NCBI GenBank assembly: GCA_021234155.1
Contig: JAJEKV010000011.1
Span: forward strand, 23,490,101 to 23,554,100
DNA: 64,000 bases
Source of the DNA: Isoetes taiwanensis
Taxonomy: Eukaryota; Streptophyta; Lycopodiopsida; Isoetales; Isoetaceae
Direction: 5' to 3'
Shown in pieces: positions 1-10,825 of the stretch (position 1 is the first letter of the stretch; the number at the start of each line of letters is the position of its first letter). A program made the translations under genes and the position numbers. The notes under the pieces were generated by a model. The model saw only the letters and a list, made by a program, of their open reading frames with translations, was not told the origin of the DNA and did no database searches.

Positions 1-169
1 GATTAGCCGTAGTTGTAATTTTTGTATTAGTGTAATATAAAATATAAATATAATATTCTCTTGCACTATAAATGTTTTGTTGATATATTTTGTGTCCCCC
101 CAACCATGCCAACAAACATAAATAATGCAAGAAAACAAGGAAAACTAACCATGTAGCTATGAACCACTT
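1..169. other. AT-rich left edge, no gene seen
   Basis: AT-rich sequence with no coding signal. It lies just upstream of the gag-like frame of the retrotransposon. I did not find a primer-binding site or an LTR end here, so the 5' LTR either lies left of the window or has been lost. Confidence 0.4.
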
Positions 170-1400
170 GTGTATGCAGCTAGAGGCCTAAGCACAGGAG
201 AACGACAACTGCGGGAACTTATAGAGGAACAGAGTCCGTCCAGGCCATGCCCGGCAAGGAACCTGCTTGAAGAATTTGGACAAATGACCCCAGAAGAAGA
301 AATATCGCAAATGAGGACGGACCTCGAACAGATAAAGGCTTTGCTAGCCGCACAAGCAGGAGCAGGTTCGGTGGGTAACGCTCAACTGCCGCAAGCATCA
401 GCTCGGAGAACAGGTAGAGACAAGAAGAGGAGCAAGAGAGGAAGGCCCCCCAGCTCGGACTCCTCCGACTCAAGCTCAGATTCAGACTCCGATTCTAAGG
501 AAGAAGAAGGGCAGAATCAAGTCCGAACAGACGAAAGGCAGAGGAACACCCCGGACGGACGACAAAGGGACACAAGAACCTCTGACTACCAGAAGAAAGT
601 AGACTCTGCATTGGGAAATGTTTGGAAGGCCAGGAAGCTCGAAAGCAATTCTCGAGCGAGAACGGTCGCATGGAGGCGAGGCTTGGCTTGACGAGATGAG
701 CGAAATCACGGCAATGCCTATGGTATGAAGGATAAGGATAAAGGCGGGGTGGCAAACAAATAACCCGGCGGGAGCAAAGACGCATTTGGTGGAAGGGCTA
801 TGCCAAGGCTCATGGCTTAAGGGGATGCTTGCGTTCAAGAAGTTTGCTAAAGCCTTCAAAGCCCATTACGCTCCAAGAGAGCACAAGTCCAAGATGATGC
901 AAAGAGTTCTACGTTTGCAGCAAGGCAACAAGTCAAGACTGAAATACACGGAGGAATTTATGAGGCTAAGGTCAGATGTGCCAAAGTTAGGTGAGAAGCA
1001 TGCGCAAAGGAAAGCTACATTGAAGGTCCGAATGAGGAGATCCGCAAGCTTGTAAGGGCAATAAACCCTAGAACAAGATCGGAAGCGAGTCCAAGGCAAT
1101 AAGCTTGCAAGGAACAGACCTCGGAATAGCGGGCGGGGGCAGCAAAGATTACCAAGATAAAGGCAAGGCAAAGAAAGGCTTTAGCCCGAGGACAGCCAGC
1201 CCAGACCGGCTAGAGCCCCATATAGTGGCAATCAAGGGAAGCAGCGAGGAGAAGAAGCAGGTGTCTTTCAAAGACAAACAGAAGGGTCAAACTACTCCAA
1301 AGCAAAGGCGATCCTTTCTGCAGCCATGCCCAAGGAAAAGAGACAGAGTGCATAGAAAAGCAAAATTTTGCTTCGTGTGTTTCCAGCCAAAGCCATAGGA
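170..1400 (+). pseudogene. gag-like region of the chromovirus
   Basis: The frame starting at 170 is hydrophilic, with a Ser/Asp-rich and Lys/Arg-rich stretch (about 420-520). Further gag-like pieces follow at 786-1055 and 1105-1398 in other frames. A Cys-rich piece near 1370-1430 (CFVC, and CHECK in another frame) looks like a shifted CCHC zinc knuckle. In this family Gag forms the particle and packages RNA. Assignment rests mainly on position upstream of protease and RT; the sequence itself is poorly conserved. Confidence 0.6.
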
Positions 1401-1559
1401 CAAACCGAACCCCCATATGTCATGAGTGCAAATAGCTAGCGAGTTGGGAGATTGGGACACTCATTCGACGACGCACGGCGGCGGAGGGCCTTTGACTACA
1501 TTGGGGTGAGTGTCATATCTTTGCCGCAATAGATACTGAGCAAGCAGAGAGCCAAGATA

Positions 1560-3062
1560 AAGTAATTTCCACGATGGGAAAGGCCAAGGCCAAGTCATTT
1601 ATAGTCCCGATAGATTCGAAGTAGCCATAACTTTGCATCCCCCGAATGGTTCAAATGTTGAAGTTGAAACCATTAAAGTCAAAGCCAAGGCCCGTTGTCT
1701 TAGCAAGTGGAGCGAAGAAGCGCGCAGGCGTAAAAGAATCAACTTTGACATCGACTTGCCGAGGATTAAGATCCGGATGGGGCAGAAGTAATGGGCATCG
1801 GCAAATCTGACTTGATAATAGGTATGGAGTACCTTGGACCAGCGAGGGGCCATTATTGATTGTGGAAGCGGAAGGTGACCTTCCCAATACCCGGCGGCAA
1901 GATCATTGAGATAACGGTAAAGAAGTTGTTCCCATCATGCGTTGTATGTCTTCTAAACGATTGTTCAAGTGCATCAAGAGTGAGCAAGTGGCATACATCT
2001 TCAAGCTTGAGATTAGTGAGCGGAATTGGAAGGAAGCAAAGAAGACAAGATGCTCGACAAGTTGCCGAAGCAAATAGCTAAGTTGATCACGGAGTTCCAC
2101 GATCTCTTTCGAGATGAGATCAAGCAGCTCCCTCCTTATAGGGGAGTCGAAAGTCGCGAGATAGCACTTTCGAACCGAACAAAGCCAACAAGCAAGGCTC
2201 CATATAGAATGACAACGCAGGAGTTGTCCGAGTGAAAGAAGCGATTCTAGAGGAGCTGCTTTCGACCTAGGTTTCATTAGACCTAGTGTCTCGCCGTTTG
2301 GAGCGCCCATTCTTTTGTTAAGAAGAAGGATGGATCTTTGAGGATGTGCATAGACTATAGACAGTTGAATAAGCACACCATTAAGAACAAGTATGCTCTT
2401 CCAAGATCGACGACTTGATGGATCAGCTTCAAGGAGCAAAGATCTTCTCCAAAATCGACTTAAGGTCCAAGTTATCATCGATATCACGGATAAAGGAGGA
2501 AGATATCCACAAGACCGCCTTCAGGACGCGGTATGGGCATTATGAGTTCACGGTAATGCCTTTCGGCTTATCAAATGCCCCCGCAACGTTCATGAGGCTC
2601 ATGAACGATATCTTCAGGGAGTTCCTAGACACCTTTGTGATTGTTTTCTTTGATGACATTTTGGTGTATAGCAGATCCCTTGAAGAGCACGTGCAACACT
2701 TGAGAAGGGTGCTAGAGAAGTTGAAGAGGCACCAGTTATGCGCCAAGTTGTCGGTGCCACTTCCGCAATAGAGAAGGTGGAATACCTTGGTCATGTGATC
2801 TCAGCAGAAGGCATCTCGACGGACCCCGCCAAGATTGAAGCAGTGATTCAGTGGCCGGCGCCGAAGAATGTGCACGAGGTCAGAAGTTTTCTCGGTCTAG
2901 CAGGGTACTACAGGAAGTTCGTGAAGAACTTTGCTAAGATAGCAGCCCCGTTAACAGACCTGACGAGGGCAGAGAAGGTGAAAGATTGGGTAGAGCATTG
3001 GCACAAGAAAGCCCAAAAGGGGTTTGAATTGTTGAAAGAAGCTCGACGACGGTACTTGACTT
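1560..3062 (+). pseudogene. protease and reverse transcriptase region (pol, part 1)
   Basis: Protease-like sequence lies around 1700-1900 in shifting frames. The RT N-terminal block (LPPYRG, then PYRM) is at 2026-2235. The RT core follows at 2415-2771 with [16 protein letters not shown] and the catalytic FDDILVYS, and continues in a third frame at 2780-3062 with YLGHVIS and [14 protein letters not shown]. The enzyme copies the element RNA into DNA. At least three frame changes separate these blocks, so this is a dead copy. Family assignment is secure from the RT motifs. Confidence 0.9.
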
Positions 3063-3127
3063 GACCCCGGGACCCGGAGAAAGATAAGCTTGTAGCAACA
3101 GATGCGAGTAAGATAGCTACAGGTGCA

Positions 3128-3868
3128 GTGCTTATGCAAGAAGAGCGTGTGGTAGCGTATGATTCCAGGAAGATGAACGACGCCGAGACGCGCTACCCAA
3201 CGCACGATCAGGAATTGCTTGCGGTTGTCAGGGCATTAAGAATATGGAGGCACTATCTCTTGGGAAGGAAGTTCCAATTGGATACCGACCATCAGAGCCT
3301 CCAATATATATTCACGCAACCACACCTTAATCTGAGGCAGCGGAGATGGATGGAGTTCCTCGAAGAATATGACTTTGATATAGTCTACAAGCCGGGGAAG
3401 CTCAATGTGGTAGCAGATGCGCTTTCAAGGCATCCCCTGACAACTAGAGTGCATTGCAACGCAATTTCGACGCTCTCCAGCGACTTTGGTAAGAAGATTG
3501 AGGAGTCCTTGCCAATGGATGTAGATTTCAGGGAAGTATGGGCAAGCCTCTCTAAGGAGGCTAGAACAGATAAAGAGCGGGAGGCCTTCAAGCATTATAA
3601 GAAGGAAGGCAACCTGTTATACCATAAGAACAAGTTGTGCGTACCCGAATCATCAGGTGTAAGGAAGTTGATCCTCCATGACACGCACAACAGCCCAATA
3701 GCTGGCCATGCGGGATTCATGAAAACATATTTCAAAGTCTTGGCAGCTATTATTGGCCAGAATGAAGAAGCAAATAGCTCGCTACATCAAGGAATGTCGG
3801 CTATGCCCGTGACGGAAGGCAAGCGGCAATTCGGGGGCATTAGAGCCACTAGCGGTGCCAAACGCTAA
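3128..3868 (+). pseudogene. RNase H and integrase N-terminal part (pol, part 2)
   Basis: The first part shows the Ty3 RNase H signature (VAYDSRKMNDAETRYPTHDQE, then LDTDHQSL and DALSRH). The RNase H removes the RNA strand of the hybrid. The second part begins the integrase with the zinc-binding region (ILHDTHNSPIAGHAGFMKT). The frame runs into nonsense near 3868, and the integrase core continues in another frame from 3886. Confidence 0.88.
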
Positions 3869-3885
3869 GTGGGAGGTGATCAAAG

Positions 3886-4982
3886 ATGGATTTCATCACG
3901 GGGGCTCCCAAGGACGGTAAGAGGGAAGGATGCCTTGATGGTAGTGGTCGACAAGTTGTCGAAGATGGCACACTTTGTGCCTTGCAAGACCACGATACAG
4001 CTATGGATCTGACAAAGCTCTTCACCAAAGAGATCTTCGGGCTTCATGGCATGCCAAGGGAGATTATATCCCATTGGGACCCGAAGTTCATGAGTGCATT
4101 TTGGCAAGACCTCTTTGCGACAATTCAGACCAAGCTATCCATGAGCACGGTATCATCCTCGACGGATGGCCAAACGGAGCGGACCAACAGGATCTTAGAA
4201 GACATGCTACTGAAACTATGTCCGAATAAGCAAAGTATGTGGGAAGAATTTATTCACTTGGTGGAGTTTGCATACAATAGCACCAAGCAGGAATCGTCCC
4301 AAATGTCGCCATTTATGATCAATTATGGCTATCGATTGCCTAACTCCGACACTTGGCACAACCCCCCGTGTCAAAAGTAGAAGTTTCGCGGCCAGATGTT
4401 GGCCGATATGCGGCAGCTCGTGGAAGAAGTTCGAGGTTATCCGCTAGCGGCAAGAAGTCGTCGAAAGAGCATCGCCGACAAGCATCGAAACAGTCGAGAG
4501 AGTTCAAAGTTGGAGATGATGTATGGCTCAAGATAAAGGTGAAGCAGCGGCTCGGGATTGGCAATTGCAAGAAGCTTGCTCCAAGGTGGGCTGGACCCTT
4601 CAGAATAATCAAGAGAGTAGGTAATCAATCCTACAAGTTGGATTTGCCAGCACACCTAAAGATTCATAAGGTCTTCCACGTGAGTTTGCTGAAGAAGCAT
4701 ACTCCAAACCCAGACGAAGTCTTGGACACTCCAACGTTGTTGGAAATGACGGAGGAGCAGCTGGAAATAGTTCCAGAATTGATTCTTGATAAAGCTTTCA
4801 AGAAAACAAGGAGATCAGAATTCCTCCAGTATTTGGTCAAGTGGAAACACTTGCCAGTGGAAGACGCGACATGGGTACTTAAGAGGGATTTAGAAAAACA
4901 GTACCCACAGTTTATGGAGCAATGGGACGTCAAGGTCATCTCCGAAGAAATCGGCTCAGGCATGTCGATTTGTGTAGGTTAA
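3886..4982 (+). pseudogene. integrase core and chromodomain (pol, part 3)
   Basis: Integrase core pieces are at 3886-4380: MDFITGAP (first Asp), HGMPREIISHWDPKF (second Asp, where a serine-aspartate pair is usual) and TDGQTERTNR (Glu). After a frame change, 4353-4982 carries the GPFRI and LPAHLKIHKVFHVSLL linker. It ends with a chromodomain (FLQYLVKWKHLPVEDATWV), which in chromoviruses steers integration to marked chromatin. The stop is at 4980-4982. The catalytic residues can still be read, but across frames. Confidence 0.9.
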
Positions 4983-5844
4983 TTCTTGTGTAATTAGGAT
5001 TAATCTACGCATGCCACCTATGCTTGGTATGGGTCGCATGTGTTGTTACCGATGATGAGACCACTACGGTGATCTCTAGGGCGTGGTGTAATGTCAACGT
5101 AGGCATGACCGCGTTTCCGCTTGGGCGAGTGGAAGGTAGATTAGAAAGTCTACTTCTATCCCACGGAAGTAGACGACCTCGAGAGAAAAGAGATCATTAA
5201 GGAATGCACTGATAGGAAAAGCACCTCTAGCCCCATATATGCTTTGATAGGAGGAATCAGGCCTTCACGCCCCATATACGGGAAGGACCTATCCTCCACG
5301 CTGGGCAACTAGGGTGTAGGCATGAGCGGCATATAGGCATATAGGCGCTGTCTCCACGGCCATAATAGAAGATTCACCCTCTTCCTACGCCGGGAGATTA
5401 GCCATGCATACCATATAACCAAAAATTTATTAAATAATTAAAATGGTACTAACGTAGTATCGACCTGCAGGCCAATAGAGCGCTCCGGAGGGCAAGGAGG
5501 TCGAGCTACGAAGACTTGCAACACAAATTTTGTTGGAATGTGTCGCAAGGAACGAAGAGTACCTCGAACAATAATTATAGATATGAAATGTTGAAATTTT
5601 GTATAACTTAATGTCATAATAACTGAGATAGCGAATACCTTGTTTAATGATGTTATGAATTGTTAAGTATTCCATAGTATGATGACGTGATAATGTTTTA
5701 AAAATATTACCTTAGGGTAATCCTGGTAAATGTATAACTATTATATTGTATGCATCACGTTGATTGCAGATTGCAGATTAGGAAGATCCCAAGGTGGGGA
5801 GACCCCACCCATGCCGCAACGACATCATTTCAAGGTGGGGAGAA
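4983..5844 (+). other. 3' untranslated region of the chromovirus
   Basis: Non-coding sequence between the chromodomain stop and the LTR. It has two copies of AAGGTGGGGAGA, near 5790 and 5832; the second directly precedes the LTR and is taken as the polypurine tract. I see no gene. Confidence 0.55.
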
Positions 5845-6957
5845 TGTGGCGTTCCAAGCCACGATATCACGGTCCCGACGCATAATCGCATCTTGCCTCA
5901 AATCGCAGCGACACGCCACTCAAATCGACGGTAATGCGCCCGACGGATAGCCGTAAAGTAGCCCTAGGGGCAACTTGCTAGGTATGTTCACATGTTATTA
6001 ATGTGCACTTATGCACATTAATGTGGGCACACTTTTCCATGTAGACACATTTTGCCACCTAGCCATTAATGGCAAGTGGGCCCTTTCCAATTATCCCACA
6101 TGCCAAAAAGGGATAATTGGAAACCCTAGCCCTAAACCCATGTCTATTTAGGGTAGGAAAACCCTAGCTTGCTAGTTTTTCGTCCTTAGGGTTTTAAAGC
6201 TCAGTTTTGGCTGCCCCAGGAGCCAAAACCGCCTCCCCGCACGCCAAGCGAATTAGCCATCGGTTCCCACAATTCGATCAGCCCAGCAGGATGGTTGAAC
6301 TCAGGTCAGGAGGAGCCACTCAAGAATCAGGTATTTGGTCAATTTAATAGCTTAAACCGTCTTCTAGTCATAGAATCAAGGGTTTAGACTATTAAATTGC
6401 CCATAGCAACTATCTAGATCTTAGATCTCGGACACTAACTAAAGAACCTAACTCTATGATTAGATCTAGTTCTTTAGTTCTTCTGTGATGTATTTGGATG
6501 ATGTATCTCTGTGAACTCCTTGTATTGGGAAGGGGGTAGAGGCCCCAAAGCTTATAGTTGATGCTCCTAGAGTAGCCTCTCTAGCACAATTAGATTCGCC
6601 TGTGTACAAGAGCCACACCCGGTTGTGGGTGAAGGGGCGACCGGCCGAGAAGGAGGTTCATGTTCTCGACTCTTGAACGATCCCTCCTCCGTGTAAAAGC
6701 CTACCGGGATCATTGTGACTAGGCCTAATGGCTTACCACCGAGTGTGGGTAAGGCATGGGCTCGACACCCCGTGAAGTGGTGTACACTTTCCAAAGGGTT
6801 CAAATAATACGGGTAGTGGCCCTCTAGTCACCTTGAGTCAGCATGTAGATCTCTGGAGGGAGTGATCCCTACCTGCCCCATCGGAACTGGGATGATGACC
6901 CCAGGAATAGCCCCTCTGGCTATGCATCCGGCGGGCTACAGTCAGGTCCCGACACTT
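5845..6957 (+). repeat. 3' LTR of the chromovirus (right end uncertain)
   Basis: Starts with TGTGGCGTTCC immediately after the polypurine tract. It contains an A/T-rich box near 6140-6155 and several CCCTA motifs. The right end is a guess: a CCCGACA near 6950 would give a TG...CA element, but the matching 5' LTR is outside the window, so I cannot confirm it or find the target duplication. Confidence 0.5.
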
Positions 6958-7401
6958 TTCAGCCTACTCTGCAAAGTGTGCACAGGAGGGGCGGATGGAG
7001 TGGACAACCCTATGCCATGTTCCTATGCCAGCCAAATCCATTGCCATGAATTCTGTCTGCAATGAACTCTGGAGACCCAAGCCGTCAGTCATCCCTTTGA
7101 GTCTGAGCCTTGGGTAGGATTCCCTATATGCTGTGCTAACCATTGTCTATGCAGATGTTGATATACCACCCTTCTGGGTGGATGGAGGATTATGTTGAGT
7201 ACTGACATGTATGTTTACGCTTCCGCAGCTAGGTAGGCCCTGAGGGAGACAGGGTAGAATGACACCTTCACTCTTCCCACTGGGACTCGTTACGGGTGCA
7301 GTGATACGTGGAGGGCCCTGTATCAGCATGGAGCTGGTGTGGGGGAAGAACTCCTGTTTGTATACGGTGAGGGCACCGTATACGAGTAGGGGACGTCACA
7401 C
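6958..7401. other. Intergenic region before the Z genes
   Basis: No convincing gene. Near 7356-7384 there is an inverted repeat (GTATACGGTG ... CACCGTATAC) that uses the same core as the hairpins elsewhere in this region but turned inside out. It lies just upstream of Z2. Confidence 0.4.
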
Positions 7402-7650
7402 ATGTGGTCTCATTCTGGTCCTGAACGTGATTCCATTACCTGCAAGATGAATCACGAAAACTTCAAGCAGTGTCGCGAGCGAGAAATACCCATGGAAGAC
7501 TGGATGACCACTGCCGCTCTCAATCCTCGCTATTATCCTGATCCCTTCGATGTTATCATCCACCTAATATGGAATAGAGAGCATCAAATGTACATGATAG
7601 AAAAGATCACTGGGGTGCCTGGTGACAATGACTCAGAAGAGTCCCCCTAA
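7402..7650 (+). CDS. Z2, small protein related to Z
   Basis: An 82-residue open frame. Its centre (RDSITCKM, then REIPMEDW, then VIIHLIWNREHQMYMIEKITGVP) aligns with Z, 120 bp downstream (MDSITCTM, RGIPLDPW, VVIHLCRVPERQVYEINRITQLP). The two are therefore diverged tandem paralogues. I do not recognise the family. Z2 could also be an upstream exon of Z, because a splice-donor-like AAG/GTATAT follows its stop. Unlike the other genes of this cluster, it has no hairpin downstream. Confidence 0.5.
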   Translation: MWSHSGPERDSITCKMNHENFKQCREREIPMEDWMTTAALNPRYYPDPFDVIIHLIWNREHQMYMIEKITGVPGDNDSEESP

Positions 7651-7770
7651 ATCAATACTCAGAAGGTATATATGCTGTATACGTACATTATATACATGTG
7701 TATTTTGTACATAATGCTGCTACAGTGCATGTCAATAATTTTGTTCGATATAAGAAGGCATCCATTTGCT

Positions 7771-8055
7771 ATGTCTCGGCCTGGTTATTCTTATTACAGG
7801 GGGTCTACCTTGCCTCCTCGTCCCGAAGATATGGACTCCATTACTTGCACTATGACATGTAATGATCTTTGTAGATGTTCTCAGAGGGGTATCCCCCTTG
7901 ATCCCTGGCTGGAAGGAGTAGCAGAGGGTCGAAATCGTTCTTCCGGAGGGTTTTATCGTGTTGTTATCCACCTTTGCAGGGTTCCAGAGCGTCAGGTCTA
8001 TGAGATTAATCGCATCACTCAACTACCTTTTCATGACGATCCCGATTACAAATGA
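7771..8055 (+). CDS. Z (set A), unknown small protein
   Basis: A 94-residue protein from MSRPGYSYYRG to the stop at 8055. The start was chosen because the near-identical copy at 44,774-45,058 (reverse strand) begins at the same methionine. The similarity between copies extends into both flanks, including the sequence upstream of 7771 that looks like an intron (GTATATATGC donor). It has three Cys residues near the middle and an acidic C-terminus. No family recognised. Hairpins follow 206 bp after the stop. Preserved reading frames in two copies argue that it is a real gene. Confidence 0.65.
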   Translation: MSRPGYSYYRGSTLPPRPEDMDSITCTMTCNDLCRCSQRGIPLDPWLEGVAEGRNRSSGGFYRVVIHLCRVPERQVYEINRITQLPFHDDPDYK

Positions 8056-8528
8056 ACTTCTGTATTCATGTATGCTATGCCTCTTATATGAGTTCTAAGT
8101 ATATGCTATGCCTATTATATGAGTTATAAGTATGTAATCATAAGTGATACATATGATCCATCTATTTACCCCACATTTTCAATTTGGAAAGCTCTTGGCC
8201 ATTTTCCTTACATGTAGATTCTAAATTCAGATAAGCATTCTCTTCAGACAAGTGTGTGTAGTCACGGTGCGAAATTGCACACTCCAAAAACGCTCGCACC
8301 GTGGCGAAGGTGCGAAATAGACCTTCCCACAGAATGTGGAATAGTCATTTTCGCACCGTGGCCACGGTGCGAATATTAGTTAGTTGTAAGCACAGACAAC
8401 ACGGTTTTCGCATCGTGGCCACGGTGCAAGTAAAATAGAAGCGTAAAACAAATTAAAATGAAACTGAAGTTTATGTTCGATATAACAAGAATAGATTTCA
8501 AACAAGTCTTTGCATTAATTGACAATGG
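8056..8528. repeat. Hairpin cluster 1, between the 3' ends of Z and Y
   Basis: Four copies or part-copies of the palindrome TTTCGCACCGT-GGCC-ACGGTGCGAAA at about 8261, 8291-8316, 8349-8374 and 8405-8430. The third is nearly perfect. They lie between two convergent genes, so they may serve both ends. Confidence 0.85.
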
Positions 8529-10465
8529 TTACAACTTCATTTTCTTAGAAACATGTAAGTCATCGGACACTTCGACTTCTTCCAATTCGGACTCCTGCAG
8601 ACCAGCATCCAACAGGTACATAAGGCGAGGAATCTGGGGCTCCCTCTCTTCCCAAGTCAGTCGAATTGTAGCCTTATCCACGCCGGACAAGGCCAATGCA
8701 GCTCTACTGGCAGCCATAGAATACATACTAAAGCCACCAAAAATATGCGTGGCGATATCTCTCCTAACAGCCACTACTCGATCAGAATTGGCAGATAATG
8801 GGATGTGATTACCAATCAACGAGAGGGCCTTGAGTTTCAAGACCTCTTCTGGTCCATATGGGCTGTACTTAGAATGGAACACAACGATCTCTCCCTTATA
8901 AAGGTAGCCCATATAGTGGGCGATACTTGCATCTCTGCCAAGGGTAACTCTGTCATGTCTGACGCAAAAATCGTCCACAAAAATCTCCTGCGCAATAAAC
9001 AATCGTTCTTAGGCACTTAACAAAATAAGCAAACTTAAGGTAGCTTACCTCCACTTCATCAGATGCAATAACCCCTTTGGTAGAAATGTTGATGGACGAC
9101 CTTGAAGAGCTTGATTCGCTCTTTGATACTTGTTTTGCACTATCTTTTTAGCTTCATGTACTCGCCTCGAACTTTACTTCAGACTTCCTTCAGGCCCATT
9201 TACGCCATCTCGAAACTCTATCAAAAGCATTCTCGGGAGCTATTGAAGTTCCATCATAGGTTAAGAGATCGTCACGGGTCCCTAGGCACTTCCGCTCAAG
9301 TCAATGAAGTCATCTAGACCAACAACGAAAGCATAGATTTGTCCAAGGACCTCATCTTCCCTCAAACCAGTAATGGAAGATATATCGTGGAGAAGAAGAT
9401 AGTCCTTCCCTCCTATGTTAACTGGCAAGGCTTCCGTGACACCCCATCTATCAAGATTCTCTTCATGCTCGTCTACGTCTTCATCCTCGTCCTCGTCGAG
9501 CTTTTCCACCAGTTCCTTCTCTTTCTCTGCATCAAATACCTCCTCTATAGGTGACTGAGGTTCTGCAATAGCCTTCACCTGTGGTTCTTCCCTATCTGTT
9601 GGTGGAACCGTATATATCATGTAAGTAGCAAACATGATGTCAACTGGATATAAATTATCCTTCCCGTCCTTCTCACATAAGTCGGCTGGCAGTCTCTTGA
9701 ACGACCTTCGAACCTTATCTTGGTCACCTTTGGGAAAAAAGCTTCAGAAAGGACTTTAGACTCAATGACCTCATCTTCCCTCAAACCAGTAATGGAAGAT
9801 ATATCGTGGAGAAGAAGATAGTCCTTCCCTCCTATGTTAACTGGCAAGGCTTCCGTGACACCCCATCTATCAAGATTCTCTTCATGCTCATCTACGTCTT
9901 CATCCTCGTCCTCGTCGAGCTTTTCCACCAGTTCCTTCTCTTTCTCTGCATCAAATACCTCCTCTACAGGTGACTGAGGTTCTGCAATAGCCTTCACCTG
10001 TGGTTCTTCCCTATCTGTTGGTGGAACCGTATATATCATGTAAGTAGCAAACATGATGCCAACTGGATATAAATTATCCTTCCCGTCCTTCTCACATAAG
10101 TCGGCTGGCAGTCTCTTGAACGACCTTCGAACCTTATCTTGGTCACCTTTGGGAAAAAGCTTCAGAAAGGACTTTAGACTCAATACAATCTTCCCAGTCG
10201 AGGGAGAAGGACGCGCTTCAGTTTCTGCCACGGCCATCAAACTCTGAATGTACTGACTATACACGTCAATGTGTTTGTTGGCCTCAGAGATTATATCTAC
10301 CGTTAGGCAGAAGTTATTGTAGACTACAGTGGCGTCTACCGGGTTTTCAGGCTGTTGAGCGAACTCATCTGGGTGTGACAGCCGATACTCTGCTTCCTTC
10401 CTGACGATCTGGTCATACCATGCCTGGAACTGTTCCCAAGCTTTCTCTGACCTGCCGTTTGACAT
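8529..10465 (-). pseudogene. Y (set A), unknown two-exon gene, broken
   Basis: Reading leftward: MSNGRSEKAWEQF..., a conserved block DATVVYNNFCLTVDI, a MFATYMIYT block, a long acidic stretch, then WGVTEALPVNIGGKDYLLL and TGLREDE. The last exon, starting at EIFVDDFC, carries RVTLGRDASIAHYMGYL and ends with a basic KKMKL. A short intron (GTAAGC ... GCGCAG, about 9000-9052) sits where set B Y also has one. A 419 bp exact tandem duplication inside the gene breaks the frame, and further shifts occur around 9100-9300. The family is unknown; the acidic middle and basic tail would fit a nuclear protein. It shares order and orientation with X, as in set B. Confidence 0.7.
9348..10185. repeat. 419 bp tandem duplication inside Y (set A)
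   Basis: 9348-9766 and 9767-10185 are almost identical; I see one extra A in the first copy and a few substitutions. The unit runs from GACCTCATCTTCC to GACTTTAGACTCAAT. The junction puts the C-terminal half of the domain into a wrong frame, so the duplication itself inactivated the gene. Near identity means it is recent. Confidence 0.9.
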
Positions 10466-10633
10466 TGCGGAATTGTAGCGCCTCCTTTAGTGCAATAAAA
10501 AACCCGATCGCCTAAAAGTAAGTGCTGCTTGGACGGCGCAAGCGAAACTAAAATGTCTTAAGTGTCCCGACGAAATATATGCGACCGCGGGCTACTCGCA
10601 GAAACAAATATAAACGCCAAAGACAACAATAGG

Positions 10634-10757
10634 GTATTCGCACCGTGGCCACAGTGCGATATTTTGCCGAAAAGAAGGCCAAATTTATGTTAACTGCAAA
10701 ACATACTACACACGACTACACGAACTCCTCATGTTTCGCACGGTGGCCACGGTGATA
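10634..10757. repeat. Hairpin cluster 2, between X and Y (set A)
   Basis: Two copies, at 10,636-10,661 (one arm changed, ACAGTGCG) and 10,734-10,756 (CGCACGGTGGCCACGGTG, partly decayed). They lie 70 bp beyond the stop of X and upstream of the start of Y on the same strand. Confidence 0.8.
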
Positions 10758-10825
10758 ACTTTGCAAAAGGATTTAAATAACAACACTGGGATTTGAACCC
10801 AGTAACACCATTGTTATTTATTTGT

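Larger units (their letters stand above)
170..5844 (+). mobile_element. Ty3/gypsy chromovirus internal region, degenerate
   Basis: The order gag, protease, reverse transcriptase, RNase H, integrase, chromodomain is the Ty3/gypsy order, and the C-terminal chromodomain puts it among plant chromoviruses. The coding region ends at 4982 and is followed by about 850 bp of non-coding sequence. A polypurine tract (AAGGTGGGGAGAA, 5832-5844) sits directly before TGTGGCGTTCC, a typical plant gypsy LTR start. The frame is broken many times, so the copy cannot make a polyprotein. The 5' LTR is not in the window. Confidence 0.9.
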
